Both the position numbers and the translations under genes were made by a program. From an uncultured Roseateles sp. (GTDB taxonomy: Bacteria > Pseudomonadota > Gammaproteobacteria > Burkholderiales > Burkholderiaceae_C), in assembly GCF_913777145.1 (NCBI RefSeq), contig NZ_CAJYPS010000032.1:1-64000 (forward strand): a stretch of 64,000 bases of DNA, in the 5' to 3' direction. The stretch's first letter is position 1; each line of letters begins with the position of its first letter. A model generated the notes under the pieces. That model saw only the letters and a program-made list of their open reading frames with translations. It was not told the DNA's origin and did not search any database. Below, piece after piece: positions 19,727 to 31,091 of the stretch.

Positions 19727-19809
19727 GGTGAGGCCATGATACCCGAGCGTTTTTTGGCCCCCGGATGCGAATAACCCCTCGGATTCCGGCCTCATCGGGC
19801 GGGTTAAGG

Positions 19810-20910
19810 TCAGCCTTTGTGCCTGCGCTGGAACAGCTGCCCCGCCAGCCGCGCGACCTGGCCGTCCAGCTCCAGCTCCAGCAGTGCCGCGCTCAGCTCG
19901 GCCGCGGGCCAGCCCGAGCGGGCCTGCAGCGCGTCCAGGCTGACCGGGTCGTAGCCCATGGCGTCCAGCAGCGCCTGCGGCCCGGTCGCGGGCTCGGGCG
20001 CCTCGGGGGCGGCCGGCTCGGGCAGGGGCCGGCCCGGGGCCAGTTCCTCCAGCACGTCCTGCGCGGTCTCCACCAGCTTGGCGCCCTGGCGTATCAGCGC
20101 ATGGCAGCCGCGCGACTGCGGCGAGTGGATGGAGCCAGGGATTGCAAACACCTCGCGCCCGGCCTCCACCGCCAGCCGGGCGGTGATCAGCGAGCCCGAT
20201 TCCAGCGCCGCCTCCACCACCAGGCAGCCCTGACTCAGGCCCGCGATGATACGGTTGCGGCGCGGGAAATTGGCCGGCAGCACCGGCATGCCCAGCGCGT
20301 ACTCGCTGACCAGCAGGCCGCCCTCGGCCACGATGCGCTCGCCCAGCGCGGCGTTGCGGCGCGGGTAGAGCTGGTCCAGGCCGGTGCCCAGCACCGCGAC
20401 CGTCGCGCCCTGGCCGGCCGCCAGCGCGCCCTCGTGGGCCGCGGCGTCCACGCCCAGCGCCAGGCCGGACACGATGGTCAGCCCCGCCTCGGCCAGCGCG
20501 CGCGCAAAGGCCCGGGCGTTGTCCCGCCCCTGGGCCGTGGGGTTGCGGCTGCCCACGATGGCCAGCGCCGCGTCCTGCAGGCGTGCGCGCCGCCCGGCCA
20601 GCCATAGCAGCAGTGGCGGGTCGGCGGTGGCCAGCAGCGGCGCGGGGTAGTCGGCATCGCCCAGTGCCATCAGCCCGTGGGCGGGGTCGGCCGCCAGCCA
20701 GGCCTGGCTGGCCTCAGTCAGTGCGGCGAGGCGCTCGGGCGGCTGAGCCAGTGCCGCCTGCTCGCGGGCGGACAGCACCTGGGCCAGCGCGACCGCCGGC
20801 AGCTCGAACACCGCCTGCGGGCCGCCGGCCATGGCCAGCAGGCGCCGCGCGGCACCCGGGCCGACCGACTCGGTGAGGCGCAGCCAGGCGGCCAGCTCGA
20901 CCGGGTCCAT
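19810..20910 (-). CDS. dprA: DNA-processing protein DprA
   Basis: DprA loads RecA onto incoming single-stranded DNA during natural transformation. The 366-residue product has an N-terminal SAM-like helical part (1-90), the Rossmann-like core with IVGSRNPTAQGRDNARAFA, SGLALGVDAAAHEGAL, VLGTGLDQLYPRRN and FPRRNRIIAGLS, and a C-terminal winged-helix (about 310-366). The start at 20910 gives the usual length. It lies 23 bp after the LysM gene and 83 bp before smg. Confidence 0.96.
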   Translation of the reverse strand: MDPVELAAWLRLTESVGPGAARRLLAMAGGPQAVFELPAVALAQVLSAREQAALAQPPERLAALTEASQAWLAADPAHGLMALGDADYPAPLLATADPPLLLWLAGRRARLQDAALAIVGSRNPTAQGRDNARAFARALAEAGLTIVSGLALGVDAAAHEGALAAGQGATVAVLGTGLDQLYPRRNAALGERIVAEGGLLVSEYALGMPVLPANFPRRNRIIAGLSQGCLVVEAALESGSLITARLAVEAGREVFAIPGSIHSPQSRGCHALIRQGAKLVETAQDVLEELAPGRPLPEPAAPEAPEPATGPQALLDAMGYDPVSLDALQARSGWPAAELSAALLELELDGQVARLAGQLFQRRHKG

Positions 20911-20933
20911 GGCGGCCGGGTGCGTGGCGCCCC

Positions 20934-22085
20934 TCAGGGCTGGGTGAAGCGGTCGCCGGCGCCCACCGGCTCCTGCACCGAGATGATCAGCGCATAGGAC
21001 ACGCGCTCGTAGACCTGGAACACGAACAGCACGCCGTGGCGCTCGTCCGGCAGCTTGATGGTCTGCGTGCGCTCGCCGGTGGTGTCGCGCACCTGCTGGC
21101 CCTGGCGCCACAGCGCCAGCACATGGCCGCGCTCTACGCCGTCGCGGGCGCCGCGGTTCAGCGCGACGATCTGGTTCTGGCCGGCGTTCAGCGCCGAGCC
21201 GTAGACCGACACGATGCGCCCGTCCAGCGGCTGGACGGGCGCATGCGGCACATAGGGCTGGAGATTGCGCGCCGGCGCCGGGGCCAGGCGGTCGCCCACG
21301 CCGGCCTCCTCGCGCAGTTGGCGCACCTGCAGCGTGGCAGGCACCGGCACCGTCTTGCCGTCGGCATCGGTCTGCTCGGACGCGGGCCGCACCAGATCGG
21401 CCAGGCCCACATAGGGTGCCTCGTAGGCCAGCACCTCGCCGGTGCCGGGGTCACGCAGCGGCCGGGCGGTGCGGAAGATGCGGAACTCCGACGCGTTGCC
21501 GAAGTCGCCGCGCGCATAGGCCAGGTCGCCCTGGCCCAGCAGCACCCGGCCCTCGTGGGCGGCAACTATGCGCGGTGCGGTGGCCAGCGCGTCGGTGTCG
21601 AACACCACGGTGTCGGTCAGGAAGGGCTGGATCAGGTTCAGCGGGATGGACGCGATGGGCGTGCTGTCCAGCGCCGAGATGCGCATCTGCGGGCGCAGCT
21701 TGACCACGTCCGAGGTGCTGCCCGCCACGCCCTGGGCCAGCTCCAGCCGTGCACGGCCGTCGCGCTTGACCAGCAGCAGCACCTGGCCGGGGTAGATCAG
21801 GTGGGGGTTGGCGATCTGCGTGCGGTTCATGCCCCACAGCTCGGGCCAGCGCCACGGCGTCTTCAGGAAGATCTTGGAGATGTCCCACAGCGTGTCGCCG
21901 GGCTTCACGGTGTGCTGGTCGGGCGCATCGGGCGCCAGATCGCTGAGCGGCACGCCGGCCTGGGCCACCTGCTCGGCCACCTGGCGCTGCTCCGGCGTGA
22001 TCGGCAGCCGGGAGGTCTGGGCCCAGGCCGGCGAGGTGGCAGCGGCCAGGCTGGCCAGGAAAATGACGGTGCGGGCTGCGGGCAT
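20934..22085 (-). CDS. exported LysM domain protein
   Basis: The 383-residue protein has a signal peptide of 22 residues (ending SPAWA) and a LysM peptidoglycan-binding domain at about 58-105 ([17 protein letters not shown] ... YPGQVLLL). The remainder, about 110-383, is a beta-rich region found in betaproteobacterial proteins encoded next to dprA and def; its function is not known. The start at 22085 fits the signal peptide, while the longer frame to 22259 does not. It is divergent from def across 157 bp and probably heads the dprA-smg transcription unit. Confidence 0.9.
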   Translation of the reverse strand: MPAARTVIFLASLAAATSPAWAQTSRLPITPEQRQVAEQVAQAGVPLSDLAPDAPDQHTVKPGDTLWDISKIFLKTPWRWPELWGMNRTQIANPHLIYPGQVLLLVKRDGRARLELAQGVAGSTSDVVKLRPQMRISALDSTPIASIPLNLIQPFLTDTVVFDTDALATAPRIVAAHEGRVLLGQGDLAYARGDFGNASEFRIFRTARPLRDPGTGEVLAYEAPYVGLADLVRPASEQTDADGKTVPVPATLQVRQLREEAGVGDRLAPAPARNLQPYVPHAPVQPLDGRIVSVYGSALNAGQNQIVALNRGARDGVERGHVLALWRQGQQVRDTTGERTQTIKLPDERHGVLFVFQVYERVSYALIISVQEPVGAGDRFTQP

Positions 22086-22242
22086 CGAGCGGGGTCTCCG
22101 AGGGGATGGCCCTGGATGGGCGAAAATCGGGCAGATTCTGCCCCCATTCCCCTGGGGCAACCAGCAACCGGCCCGTGCCAACGCCCTGCTTGCATCTTGT
22201 TGCGCAGACGGCGTGGCGGCCCGCCCACACCGAGTCACGACC

Positions 22243-22782
22243 ATGGCCAAGCTCCCCATCCTCCGCTACCCCGACCCCCGCCTGCACACGGTGGCCAAGC
22301 CCGTTGCCGTGGTTGACGATCGCATCCGCCAGCTGGTGGACGACATGCTGGAGACCATGTACGCCGCCGACGGCGTGGGCCTGGCGGCCACGCAGGTGGA
22401 TGTGCACGAGCGCGTCATCGTCATCGACACCTCGCAGGAGCGCGACACGCCGCGCGTGCTGATCAACCCCGAGCTGGTGAAGTTCAGCGACGGCTGGGTC
22501 GAGGGCGAGGAGGGCTGCCTGTCGGTGCCGCAGATCTACGACAAGGTGCCGCGCCATGCGCAGGTCACGGTGCGCGCGCTCAACCGCGACGGCGAGACCT
22601 ACGAGTTCGACGCCGACGGCCTGCTGGCCGTGTGCGTGCAGCACGAGATGGACCACCTGATGGGCAAGGTCTTCGTCGAATACCTCAGCCCGCTCAAGCG
22701 CGACCGCATCAAGACCAAGCTGGCCAAGAAGACCCGCGAGGAAGAGCTGGCCGCCAAGTCGCGTCCGCTGCGTTCGTTCTGA
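22243..22782 (+). CDS. def: peptide deformylase
   Basis: Def removes the formyl group from nascent proteins. The 179-residue enzyme has all three motifs: [17 protein letters not shown] with metal ligand C92, and QHEMDHL with H134, E135 and H138. The start at 22243 gives [14 protein letters not shown], the normal N terminus. The C-terminal tail is basic. fmt begins 5 bp after the stop, so deformylation and formylation enzymes are in one operon. Confidence 0.98.
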   Translation: MAKLPILRYPDPRLHTVAKPVAVVDDRIRQLVDDMLETMYAADGVGLAATQVDVHERVIVIDTSQERDTPRVLINPELVKFSDGWVEGEEGCLSVPQIYDKVPRHAQVTVRALNRDGETYEFDADGLLAVCVQHEMDHLMGKVFVEYLSPLKRDRIKTKLAKKTREEELAAKSRPLRSF

Positions 22783-22787
22783 GCGGC

Positions 22788-23738
22788 ATGCGCGTCGTCT
22801 TTGCGGGCACGCCCGAATTCGCCGCGGTGGCGCTGGATGCGCTGCTGAAGGCCGGTTTCACGGTGCCGCTGGTGCTGACCCAGCCGGACCGCCCGGCCGG
22901 CCGCGGCATGAAGCTGCAGGCCTCGGCGGTCAAGCAGCGCGCCCAGGCCGCCGGCATCCCCGTGGCCCAGCCCCAGGGCCTGAAGCTGGACGGCAAGTAC
23001 GCGGCCGATGCGGCCGCCGCGCGCGAGGCGCTGCTCGCGGCGGATGCCGACGTGATGGTGGTGGCCGCCTACGGGCTGATCCTGCCTCAGTGGGTGCTGG
23101 ACACGCCGCGGCGTGGCTGCCTGAACATCCATGCCTCGCTGCTGCCGCGCTGGCGCGGCGCGGCGCCCATCCACCGCGCGATCGAGGCGGGTGACGCCGA
23201 GACCGGCATCACCATCATGCAGATGGACGCGGGCCTGGACACCGGCGACATGCTGCTGGTGGAGCGCGAGCCCATTAGGGCCATCGACACCACGGCCACG
23301 CTGCACGACCGTCTGGCCGCGCTGGGCGGCCGGCTCATCGTCGAGACACTGGAGCTGGCGGCCTGCGGCGGCTTCACGGCCACACCGCAGCCGGCCGAGG
23401 GCATCACCTATGCGCACAAGATAGAGAAGGCCGAGAGCGCGATCGCCTGGGCCCAGCCGGCCGAGCAGATCGCGCGCCGGCTGCGCGCCTTCGACCCCTT
23501 CCCGGGCGGCGTCGCGACGCTGGGCGGCGAGGCGGTCAAGGTCTGGCACGCGGAGCCGGTGGCGGGGCAGGGCGAGCCCGGCACTGTGCTGGCGGTGGAC
23601 GCGGCCGGGCCGGTCGTGGCCTGCGGCGAGGGCGCGCTGCGCCTGACCGAGCTGCAGCGCGCCGGCGGCAAGCGCGGGCCCGCGGCGGCATGGCTGCAGG
23701 CCCGGCCGCTGGCGGTGGGCGAGCGCTTCGAGTCTTGA
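22788..23738 (+). CDS. fmt: methionyl-tRNA formyltransferase
   Basis: Fmt formylates initiator Met-tRNA with 10-formyl-THF. The 316-residue product begins [16 protein letters not shown] and has the catalytic strand [18 protein letters not shown] and the segment [20 protein letters not shown], followed by the C-terminal OB-fold (about 205-316). The length is normal. It follows def in the same operon. Confidence 0.98.
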   Translation: MRVVFAGTPEFAAVALDALLKAGFTVPLVLTQPDRPAGRGMKLQASAVKQRAQAAGIPVAQPQGLKLDGKYAADAAAAREALLAADADVMVVAAYGLILPQWVLDTPRRGCLNIHASLLPRWRGAAPIHRAIEAGDAETGITIMQMDAGLDTGDMLLVEREPIRAIDTTATLHDRLAALGGRLIVETLELAACGGFTATPQPAEGITYAHKIEKAESAIAWAQPAEQIARRLRAFDPFPGGVATLGGEAVKVWHAEPVAGQGEPGTVLAVDAAGPVVACGEGALRLTELQRAGGKRGPAAAWLQARPLAVGERFES

Positions 23739-23799
23739 AGCCCGGGCCCATGGCACCATCTGCCATGGGCGAGAGGACTGTCACGGAGGTGAGGCTGCG

Positions 23800-24654
23800 A
23801 TGTTCAATCTGATGAAGACCGCCGTGCTGATGGCGGCGATCACCGCGCTGTTCATGGTGGTGGGCGGCATGATCGGCGGCCGCACCGGCATGCTGATCGC
23901 GCTGCTGGTGGCCGTGGGCATGAACTTCTTCAGCTATTGGTTCTCCGCGGACATGGTGCTGAAGATGTACAACGCGCAGCCGGTGGACGAGAGCACCGCG
24001 CCGCAGTTCTATCGCATGGTGCAGGAACTGGCCCAACGCGCCGGTCTGCCCATGCCCAAGGTCTACCTGATCGATGAGGCCGCGCCCAATGCCTTCGCGA
24101 CCGGCCGCGATCCCGAGCACGCCGCGGTGGCGGCCACCACCGGCATCCTGCGGGCGCTGAGCGAGCGCGAGCTGCGCGGCGTGATGGCGCACGAGCTGGC
24201 CCATGTGAAGCACCGCGACATCCTGATCAGCACCATCAGCGCGACCATGGCCGGCGCGATCTCCATGCTGGCCAATTTCGCGACGCTGTTCGGCGGCCGC
24301 GACGAGCATGGCCGGCCGGTGAACCCGCTGGCGGGCATTGCGGTGGCCATCCTGGCGCCGCTGGCGGCCAGCCTGATCCAGATGGCGATCAGCCGTGCGC
24401 GCGAGTTCGAGGCCGACCGCGGTGGCGCCGAGATCTCCGGCGACCCGACCGCGCTGGCCTCGGCGCTGGACAAGATCCATCGCCTGGCCCAGGGCATCCC
24501 GCTGACGCCGGCCGAGGCCCACCCCGAGACCGCGCAGATGATGATCATGAACCCGCTGTCCGGCGGCGGCCTGGCCGGCTTGTTCTCCACCCATCCGCCC
24601 ACGCAGGAACGCATCGAGCGCCTGCTGGCGATGGCCAACCAGTTCCGGCGCTGA
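23800..24654 (+). CDS. htpX: membrane metalloprotease HtpX
   Basis: HtpX is an M48 zinc protease of the inner membrane that degrades misfolded membrane proteins. The 284-residue product has two N-terminal helices (about 6-25 and 28-48), the zinc motif H131-ELAH135, two further hydrophobic segments (about 145-165 and 178-198) and the third ligand region with the [10 protein letters not shown] motif at about 205. It starts 61 bp after fmt and has GGAGG upstream of its ATG. Confidence 0.97.
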   Translation: MFNLMKTAVLMAAITALFMVVGGMIGGRTGMLIALLVAVGMNFFSYWFSADMVLKMYNAQPVDESTAPQFYRMVQELAQRAGLPMPKVYLIDEAAPNAFATGRDPEHAAVAATTGILRALSERELRGVMAHELAHVKHRDILISTISATMAGAISMLANFATLFGGRDEHGRPVNPLAGIAVAILAPLAASLIQMAISRAREFEADRGGAEISGDPTALASALDKIHRLAQGIPLTPAEAHPETAQMMIMNPLSGGGLAGLFSTHPPTQERIERLLAMANQFRR

Positions 24655-24698
24655 GGCGCCGGCTCAAGTCGGGCCGGCCCGGCGCCGATAGTCTCGTG

Positions 24699-25079
24699 AT
24701 GAAGCGTCTTCTCCTCGCCCTGCCCCTGCTCGCCACGCTCAGTGCCTGCGAGCAGCTGGGCATAGACGACCCGGTCAAGGTGGCCGCGGCCAAGCAGGCC
24801 GAGGGCAAGGCCATAGGCGGCGCCTGCCGGCACGCGATGCGCGCCATCGAGGATTGCTACGTGCTCAACCCCAAGGCGCACAAGGCCGCGGTCTACGACG
24901 GCTGGCGCGAGATGGACGAGTACATGCGCGAGAACAAGATCGAGGGCATCAAGCCGGTCGTGCCGCGCCCTGGCGCGTCCAAGCCCGCGGGCAGCGATGA
25001 CGACGGCGGCGACAAGCCGGCCGACAAGGCCTCGGACAAGCCCGCCGACAAGGCAGCCGACAAGGGCGCCGGCCACTGA
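24699..25079 (+). CDS. small putative lipoprotein with lysine/aspartate repeat tail
   Basis: The 126-residue product has a lipoprotein signal peptide (LLLALPLLATLSAC, cysteine at about residue 17). The middle part has two cysteines (CRHAMRAIEDC), perhaps a disulfide. The C terminus is a charged, disordered tail repeating DKPADKA. A GTG three bases earlier is an alternative start. No enzyme family is recognised; similar small lipoproteins occur in related bacteria. It lies 44 bp after htpX and may be cotranscribed. Confidence 0.75.
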   Translation: MKRLLLALPLLATLSACEQLGIDDPVKVAAAKQAEGKAIGGACRHAMRAIEDCYVLNPKAHKAAVYDGWREMDEYMRENKIEGIKPVVPRPGASKPAGSDDDGGDKPADKASDKPADKAADKGAGH

Positions 25080-25195
25080 GCGGCCTGCGGCCTGCATTCC
25101 AGGCCGCCAATCCGGCAGGTCGTCGCGCGGCCCTCGGGGCGATGGTGGGCGGCGGGCATCATCAGCCCGTCATCATCTCAACCGGAGCCCTTGCC

Positions 25196-25963
25196 ATGAA
25201 TGCCAACCGCCGCCGCTTCGCCCTCTGCGCCCTGGGTGCCGCCACGCTGATCGCCGCACAGGGTCCGGCCCAGGCCTGGAGCTGGAACTGGGGCAGCGGC
25301 GAGCGCGTCGCCGGCAATGGCGACATCGCCACCGAGGCCCGCGACGTCAGCGGCTTCGATGCGGTCAGCCTCAGCGGCGGCTTCGACGTCGTGATACGCC
25401 AGGGCTCGGGCAGCAAGGTCGAGCTCAAGGCCGACCGCAACCTGCTGCCCTACATCGAGACCCGGCTGGCCGACGGCGGCAAGGGCCGCACGCTGGAGAT
25501 TGCGCCCAAGCGGGGCTACAACCTGTCCTTCAACGGCACGCCCACGATCACCATCGAGATGCCCGCGCTGCGCGCGGTGTCGGTGGCGGGCTCGGGCAAT
25601 GTGCGCGCCGAGGGCATCAAGACCGCGGGCCTGGACGCCTCGGTGGCCGGCTCCGGCGACATCCGCTTCACGGACCTGAGCGCCGAGCGCCTGGGCCTCA
25701 AGGTCAGCGGCAGCGGCGACATCTACGCCAGCGGCCGCGCCGGCCAGCTGGGCATCTCCATCGCCGGCAGCGGCAATGTGAAGGTGGCGGAGCTGGCGGC
25801 CGAGGAGGTCAAGGTCAGCATCGCCGGCAGCGGCGACGCCCAGGTGCAGGCCAGCAAGCGCCTGCAGGTGTCCATCGCCGGCTCGGGCGACGTGCGCTAC
25901 GCGGGCTCCCCCGAGATCAGCAGCTCCATCGCCGGCAGCGGCAAGGTGCGCAAGCTGAATTGA
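25196..25963 (+). CDS. exported head-GIN domain protein (DUF2807)
   Basis: The 255-residue protein has a signal peptide (about 1-28, ending AQAWS) and a head-GIN/DUF2807 domain that forms an auto-transporter-adhesin-like beta-helix. Seven near-identical turns with the core (V/I)(A/S)GSG(D/N/K) lie between about residues 133 and 252. The conserved N-terminal part reads GFDAVSLSGGFDVVIRQG. The family is probably surface or periplasmic; its ligand is unknown. A large palindromic repeat follows the stop codon directly. Confidence 0.88.
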   Translation: MNANRRRFALCALGAATLIAAQGPAQAWSWNWGSGERVAGNGDIATEARDVSGFDAVSLSGGFDVVIRQGSGSKVELKADRNLLPYIETRLADGGKGRTLEIAPKRGYNLSFNGTPTITIEMPALRAVSVAGSGNVRAEGIKTAGLDASVAGSGDIRFTDLSAERLGLKVSGSGDIYASGRAGQLGISIAGSGNVKVAELAAEEVKVSIAGSGDAQVQASKRLQVSIAGSGDVRYAGSPEISSSIAGSGKVRKLN

Positions 25964-25986
25964 CCACCCCCGATGCGCTTCGCGCT

Positions 25987-26050
25987 CCCCCTCAAGGGGG
26001 CACTGCCTAGGGACCGGCAAAGCCGGATCCCTGGCAGTCGCTTGAGGGGG
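25987..26050. repeat. long palindromic element between the head-GIN gene and azlC
   Basis: Perfect outer arms CCCCCTCAAG (25987-25996) and CTTGAGGGGG (26041-26050) enclose nested paired blocks ACTGCC/GGCAGT (26002-26007 with 26033-26038), AGGGA/TCCCT and CCGGC-AAA-GCCGG. The element is flanked by further GC-rich dyads (26050-26070). The regular nested design looks like a REP/BIME-type dispersed element; it may also terminate or stabilise the upstream transcript. Confidence 0.75.
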
Positions 26051-26105
26051 CGGCGGGCTCGCGCCGCCTGTCTCTTGGGTGTGCTTCAGCCCTGACAATG
26101 CAGGC

Positions 26106-26822
26106 ATGAGTTTGCTTTCCAGGCTGCGCGCGCTCGCGGCCGATGCCGATTTCCGACAGGGCGCGCGCGACATGGCCTCGCCGTCGCTAGGCCTGGCCGC
26201 CTGGGGCCTGGTGACCGGCGTGGCCATGATCAAGAGCGGGCTGAGCCTGCCCACCGCCATCGGCATGTCGCTGCTGGTGTTTGCCGGCAGCGCCCAGCTC
26301 ACCAGCCTGCCGCTGATCGCGTCCGGTGCGCCGCTGTGGGTGCTGGTGGCCACGGCCTTCTGCGTGAACCTGCGCTTCGTGATCTTCAGCGCGCAGTGGC
26401 GTCACTACCTGGGGCACCTGCCGCGCTGGCGCCGGCTGGGCGTGACCTACTTCGGCGCGGACCTGAACTTCGTGTTCTTCGTGAAGCGCTTCCCCGACCC
26501 CCAGCCCGGGCCGGGCCAGCTGCGCTACTTCGCAGGCGGCGTCGCGGTGAACTGGCCGGCCTGGCAGGCGGCGTCGCTGGCCGGCATGCTGCTGGCGGAC
26601 CGCATCCCGCCGCACTGGGGCATAGGTTTTGCCGGCACGCTGGCGCTGCTGGGCCTGTCCTGCTCGCTGCTGACCGAGAAGCGTCTGTGGTGGGTGGGGC
26701 TGACCGCGGCCGTGGTGTCGGTGGCGACCTATGCGCTGCCGCTCAAGCTCAACATCCTCAGCGCCATCGTCGTGGCCGGCCTGGTGGGCTGGGGGCTGGA
26801 GCAGTGGGAGCGGCGTTCATGA
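26106..26822 (+). CDS. azlC: AzlC family branched-chain amino acid exporter subunit
   Basis: The 238-residue integral membrane protein matches the AzlC/YgaZ family (LIV-E class), the large subunit of a two-component exporter of branched-chain amino acids or related compounds. Family blocks are FARQG-like DFRQGARDM, FAGSAQL and VNLRFVIFSAQW. About seven hydrophobic segments are visible. It overlaps azlD by 4 bp (ATGA). The exact substrate is unproven. Confidence 0.9.
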   Translation: MSLLSRLRALAADADFRQGARDMASPSLGLAAWGLVTGVAMIKSGLSLPTAIGMSLLVFAGSAQLTSLPLIASGAPLWVLVATAFCVNLRFVIFSAQWRHYLGHLPRWRRLGVTYFGADLNFVFFVKRFPDPQPGPGQLRYFAGGVAVNWPAWQAASLAGMLLADRIPPHWGIGFAGTLALLGLSCSLLTEKRLWWVGLTAAVVSVATYALPLKLNILSAIVVAGLVGWGLEQWERRS

Positions 26823-27157
26823 CGCGGCTGTCCGAGCTCTGGACCTGGGCGGCCATCATCGCGCTGGCGCTGGTGACGGTGCTGAGCCGCGGCTTCTTCC
26901 TGATCGGCGACAAGCCCTGGCCCCTGCCGGGCTGGCTGCGCGAGCTGCTCAAGGTGGCGCCGCTGGCCGCGCTGGTGGCGGTGGTGGCACCTGAGATCTT
27001 CATGAGTCAGGGTCAGGTCTTGTCCACCTGGCAGGACGCGCGCTGGCCGGCGGCGCTGGTGGGCATGGCGGTGTACTTCTGGCGCCGCGACATCCTGGCC
27101 ACCATCCTGTCGGGCATGGCGGTGCTGCTGCTGTTGCGGCTGGGCCTGGGCTGGTAG
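26819..27157 (+). CDS. azlD: AzlD family branched-chain amino acid exporter subunit
   Basis: The 112-residue product has four hydrophobic helices and matches AzlD/YgaH (residues [20 protein letters not shown], then [17 protein letters not shown]). AzlD works with AzlC as the small subunit. The start codon overlaps the azlC stop, which indicates translational coupling. Confidence 0.9.
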   Translation: MTRLSELWTWAAIIALALVTVLSRGFFLIGDKPWPLPGWLRELLKVAPLAALVAVVAPEIFMSQGQVLSTWQDARWPAALVGMAVYFWRRDILATILSGMAVLLLLRLGLGW

Positions 27158-27246
27158 GGCCAGCGCCTGCTGCCGTCGCGTTAGCGGGGGCGCTCGGGCC
27201 GGCGGGTGAGAATCACGGCAGTTTTTCTGCAACTGTCCGCCCCATC

Positions 27247-28440
27247 ATGAACGTTCTTCGCTTCTCCGACCTGATCGCAGCCGGCAAGGTGTCCGGCCAG
27301 CGCGTGTTCATCCGCGCCGACCTCAATGTGCCGCAGGACGACGCCGGCCAAATCACCGAGGACACCCGCATCCGCGCGTCGCTGCCCGCCATCCAGATGG
27401 CGCTGGATGCCGGCGCCGCGGTGATGGTGACCTCCCATCTGGGCCGCCCCACCGAGGGCGAGTTCCAGCCCGAGGACTCGCTGGCCCCGGTGGCCGCACG
27501 CCTGGCCGAGTTGCTGGGCCGCCCGGTGCCGCTCAAGCGTGACTGGGTGGACGGCGTGGCCGTGGCTCCGGGCGAGCTGGTGCTGCTGGAGAACTGCCGG
27601 GTCAACAAGGGTGAGAAGAAGTGCAGCGAGGAGCTGTCGAAGAAGCTGGCCGCGCTGTGCGACATCTTCGTGCATGACGCCTTCGGCACCGCCCACCGCG
27701 CCGAGGCCACGACCTATGGCATCGCCAAGTTCGCCAAGGTCGCCTGTGCCGGCCCGCTGCTGGCGGCCGAGATCGACGCCATCACCAAGGCGCTGGCCCA
27801 TCCGCGCCGCCCGCTGGTGGCCATCGTCGCCGGCTCCAAGGTGTCGACCAAGCTGACCATCCTGCAAAGCCTGGCGAGCAAGGTGGACGGTCTCATCGTC
27901 GGCGGCGGCATCGCCAACACCTTCATGCTGGCTGCGGGCCTGAAGATAGGCAAGTCGCTGGCCGAGCCTGACCTGGTGGACCAGGCCAAGGCCGTGATGG
28001 CGGACATGGCCGCACGCGGCGCCGAGGTGCCCATCCCCGAGGACGTGGTCACCGCCAAGACCTTTGCCGCCGGAGCGACGGCCTCCGTCAAGGCGGCGGC
28101 CGACGTCGAAGACGACGACCTCATCCTCGACATCGGCCCCAAGACCGCCGCCAAACTGGCCGAGAAGCTCAAGGCCGCCGGCACCATCGTCTGGAACGGC
28201 CCGGTGGGCGTGTTCGAGTTCCCGGCCTTCGCGCAGGGGACCGAGGCGATCGCGCATGCGATCGCCGACAGCACGGCCTTCAGCATTGCCGGCGGCGGCG
28301 ACACGCTGGCCGCGATCGCCAAGTACGGCATCGAGAAGCAGGTGGGCTACATCTCCACCGGCGGCGGTGCCTTCCTGGAGGTGCTGGAGGGCAAGACCCT
28401 GCCGGCCTTCGAGATTCTGAGCCTGCGCGCGCAGGGCTGA
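27247..28440 (+). CDS. pgk: phosphoglycerate kinase
   Basis: Pgk interconverts 1,3-bisphosphoglycerate/ADP and 3-phosphoglycerate/ATP. The 397-residue protein carries [12 protein letters not shown], the substrate block [30 protein letters not shown] and the nucleotide loop GGGDTLAAI with the [10 protein letters not shown]-terminal motif. The length is standard. It is part of a run of carbon-metabolism genes with maeB and pyk, but 222 bp and a non-AUG start separate it from maeB. Confidence 0.98.
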   Translation: MNVLRFSDLIAAGKVSGQRVFIRADLNVPQDDAGQITEDTRIRASLPAIQMALDAGAAVMVTSHLGRPTEGEFQPEDSLAPVAARLAELLGRPVPLKRDWVDGVAVAPGELVLLENCRVNKGEKKCSEELSKKLAALCDIFVHDAFGTAHRAEATTYGIAKFAKVACAGPLLAAEIDAITKALAHPRRPLVAIVAGSKVSTKLTILQSLASKVDGLIVGGGIANTFMLAAGLKIGKSLAEPDLVDQAKAVMADMAARGAEVPIPEDVVTAKTFAAGATASVKAAADVEDDDLILDIGPKTAAKLAEKLKAAGTIVWNGPVGVFEFPAFAQGTEAIAHAIADSTAFSIAGGGDTLAAIAKYGIEKQVGYISTGGGAFLEVLEGKTLPAFEILSLRAQG

Positions 28441-28662
28441 CTGCTCAGCCCTGCGCGGCCGGCGAAGGACCGGCGGCATGCAGGACGCCGGGCATGAGCC
28501 TGCGCGCGGCGGGCTGATCGCGGGGCGCGAGCGCCCCGTTGCGGGGCCCCGCGACCCGGGCGGGTGCAGGGGCTGCCGATTCGGCATGGCCGACAAGCCA
28601 CTCTGCATAAGTCGGGTTGTTCCCGAGGCGTAACCTACGCGCCCCCGCCGAAGGAGTTCCCC

Positions 28663-30981
<2,319 letters not shown>

Positions 30982-31056
30982 GCCACGGCCAGCCCCGGGT
31001 CGGCGCGCCCGGCTCGGGGCCGTAACGGCAAGAAACTTTTTCGCGGTGGGGCGGCC

Positions 31057-31062
31057 CATAAT
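31057..31062 (+). promoter_or_regulatory. possible -10 element of the pyk promoter
   Basis: CATAAT lies 29 bp upstream of the pyk ATG in an otherwise GC-rich gap. Upstream AT-rich bases (31033-31042) could serve as a weak -35, but no good hexamer is at the right distance. Confidence 0.3.
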
Positions 31063-31091
31063 CAGCCGCCTGTTTCCGTGCGAGTTTCCTC

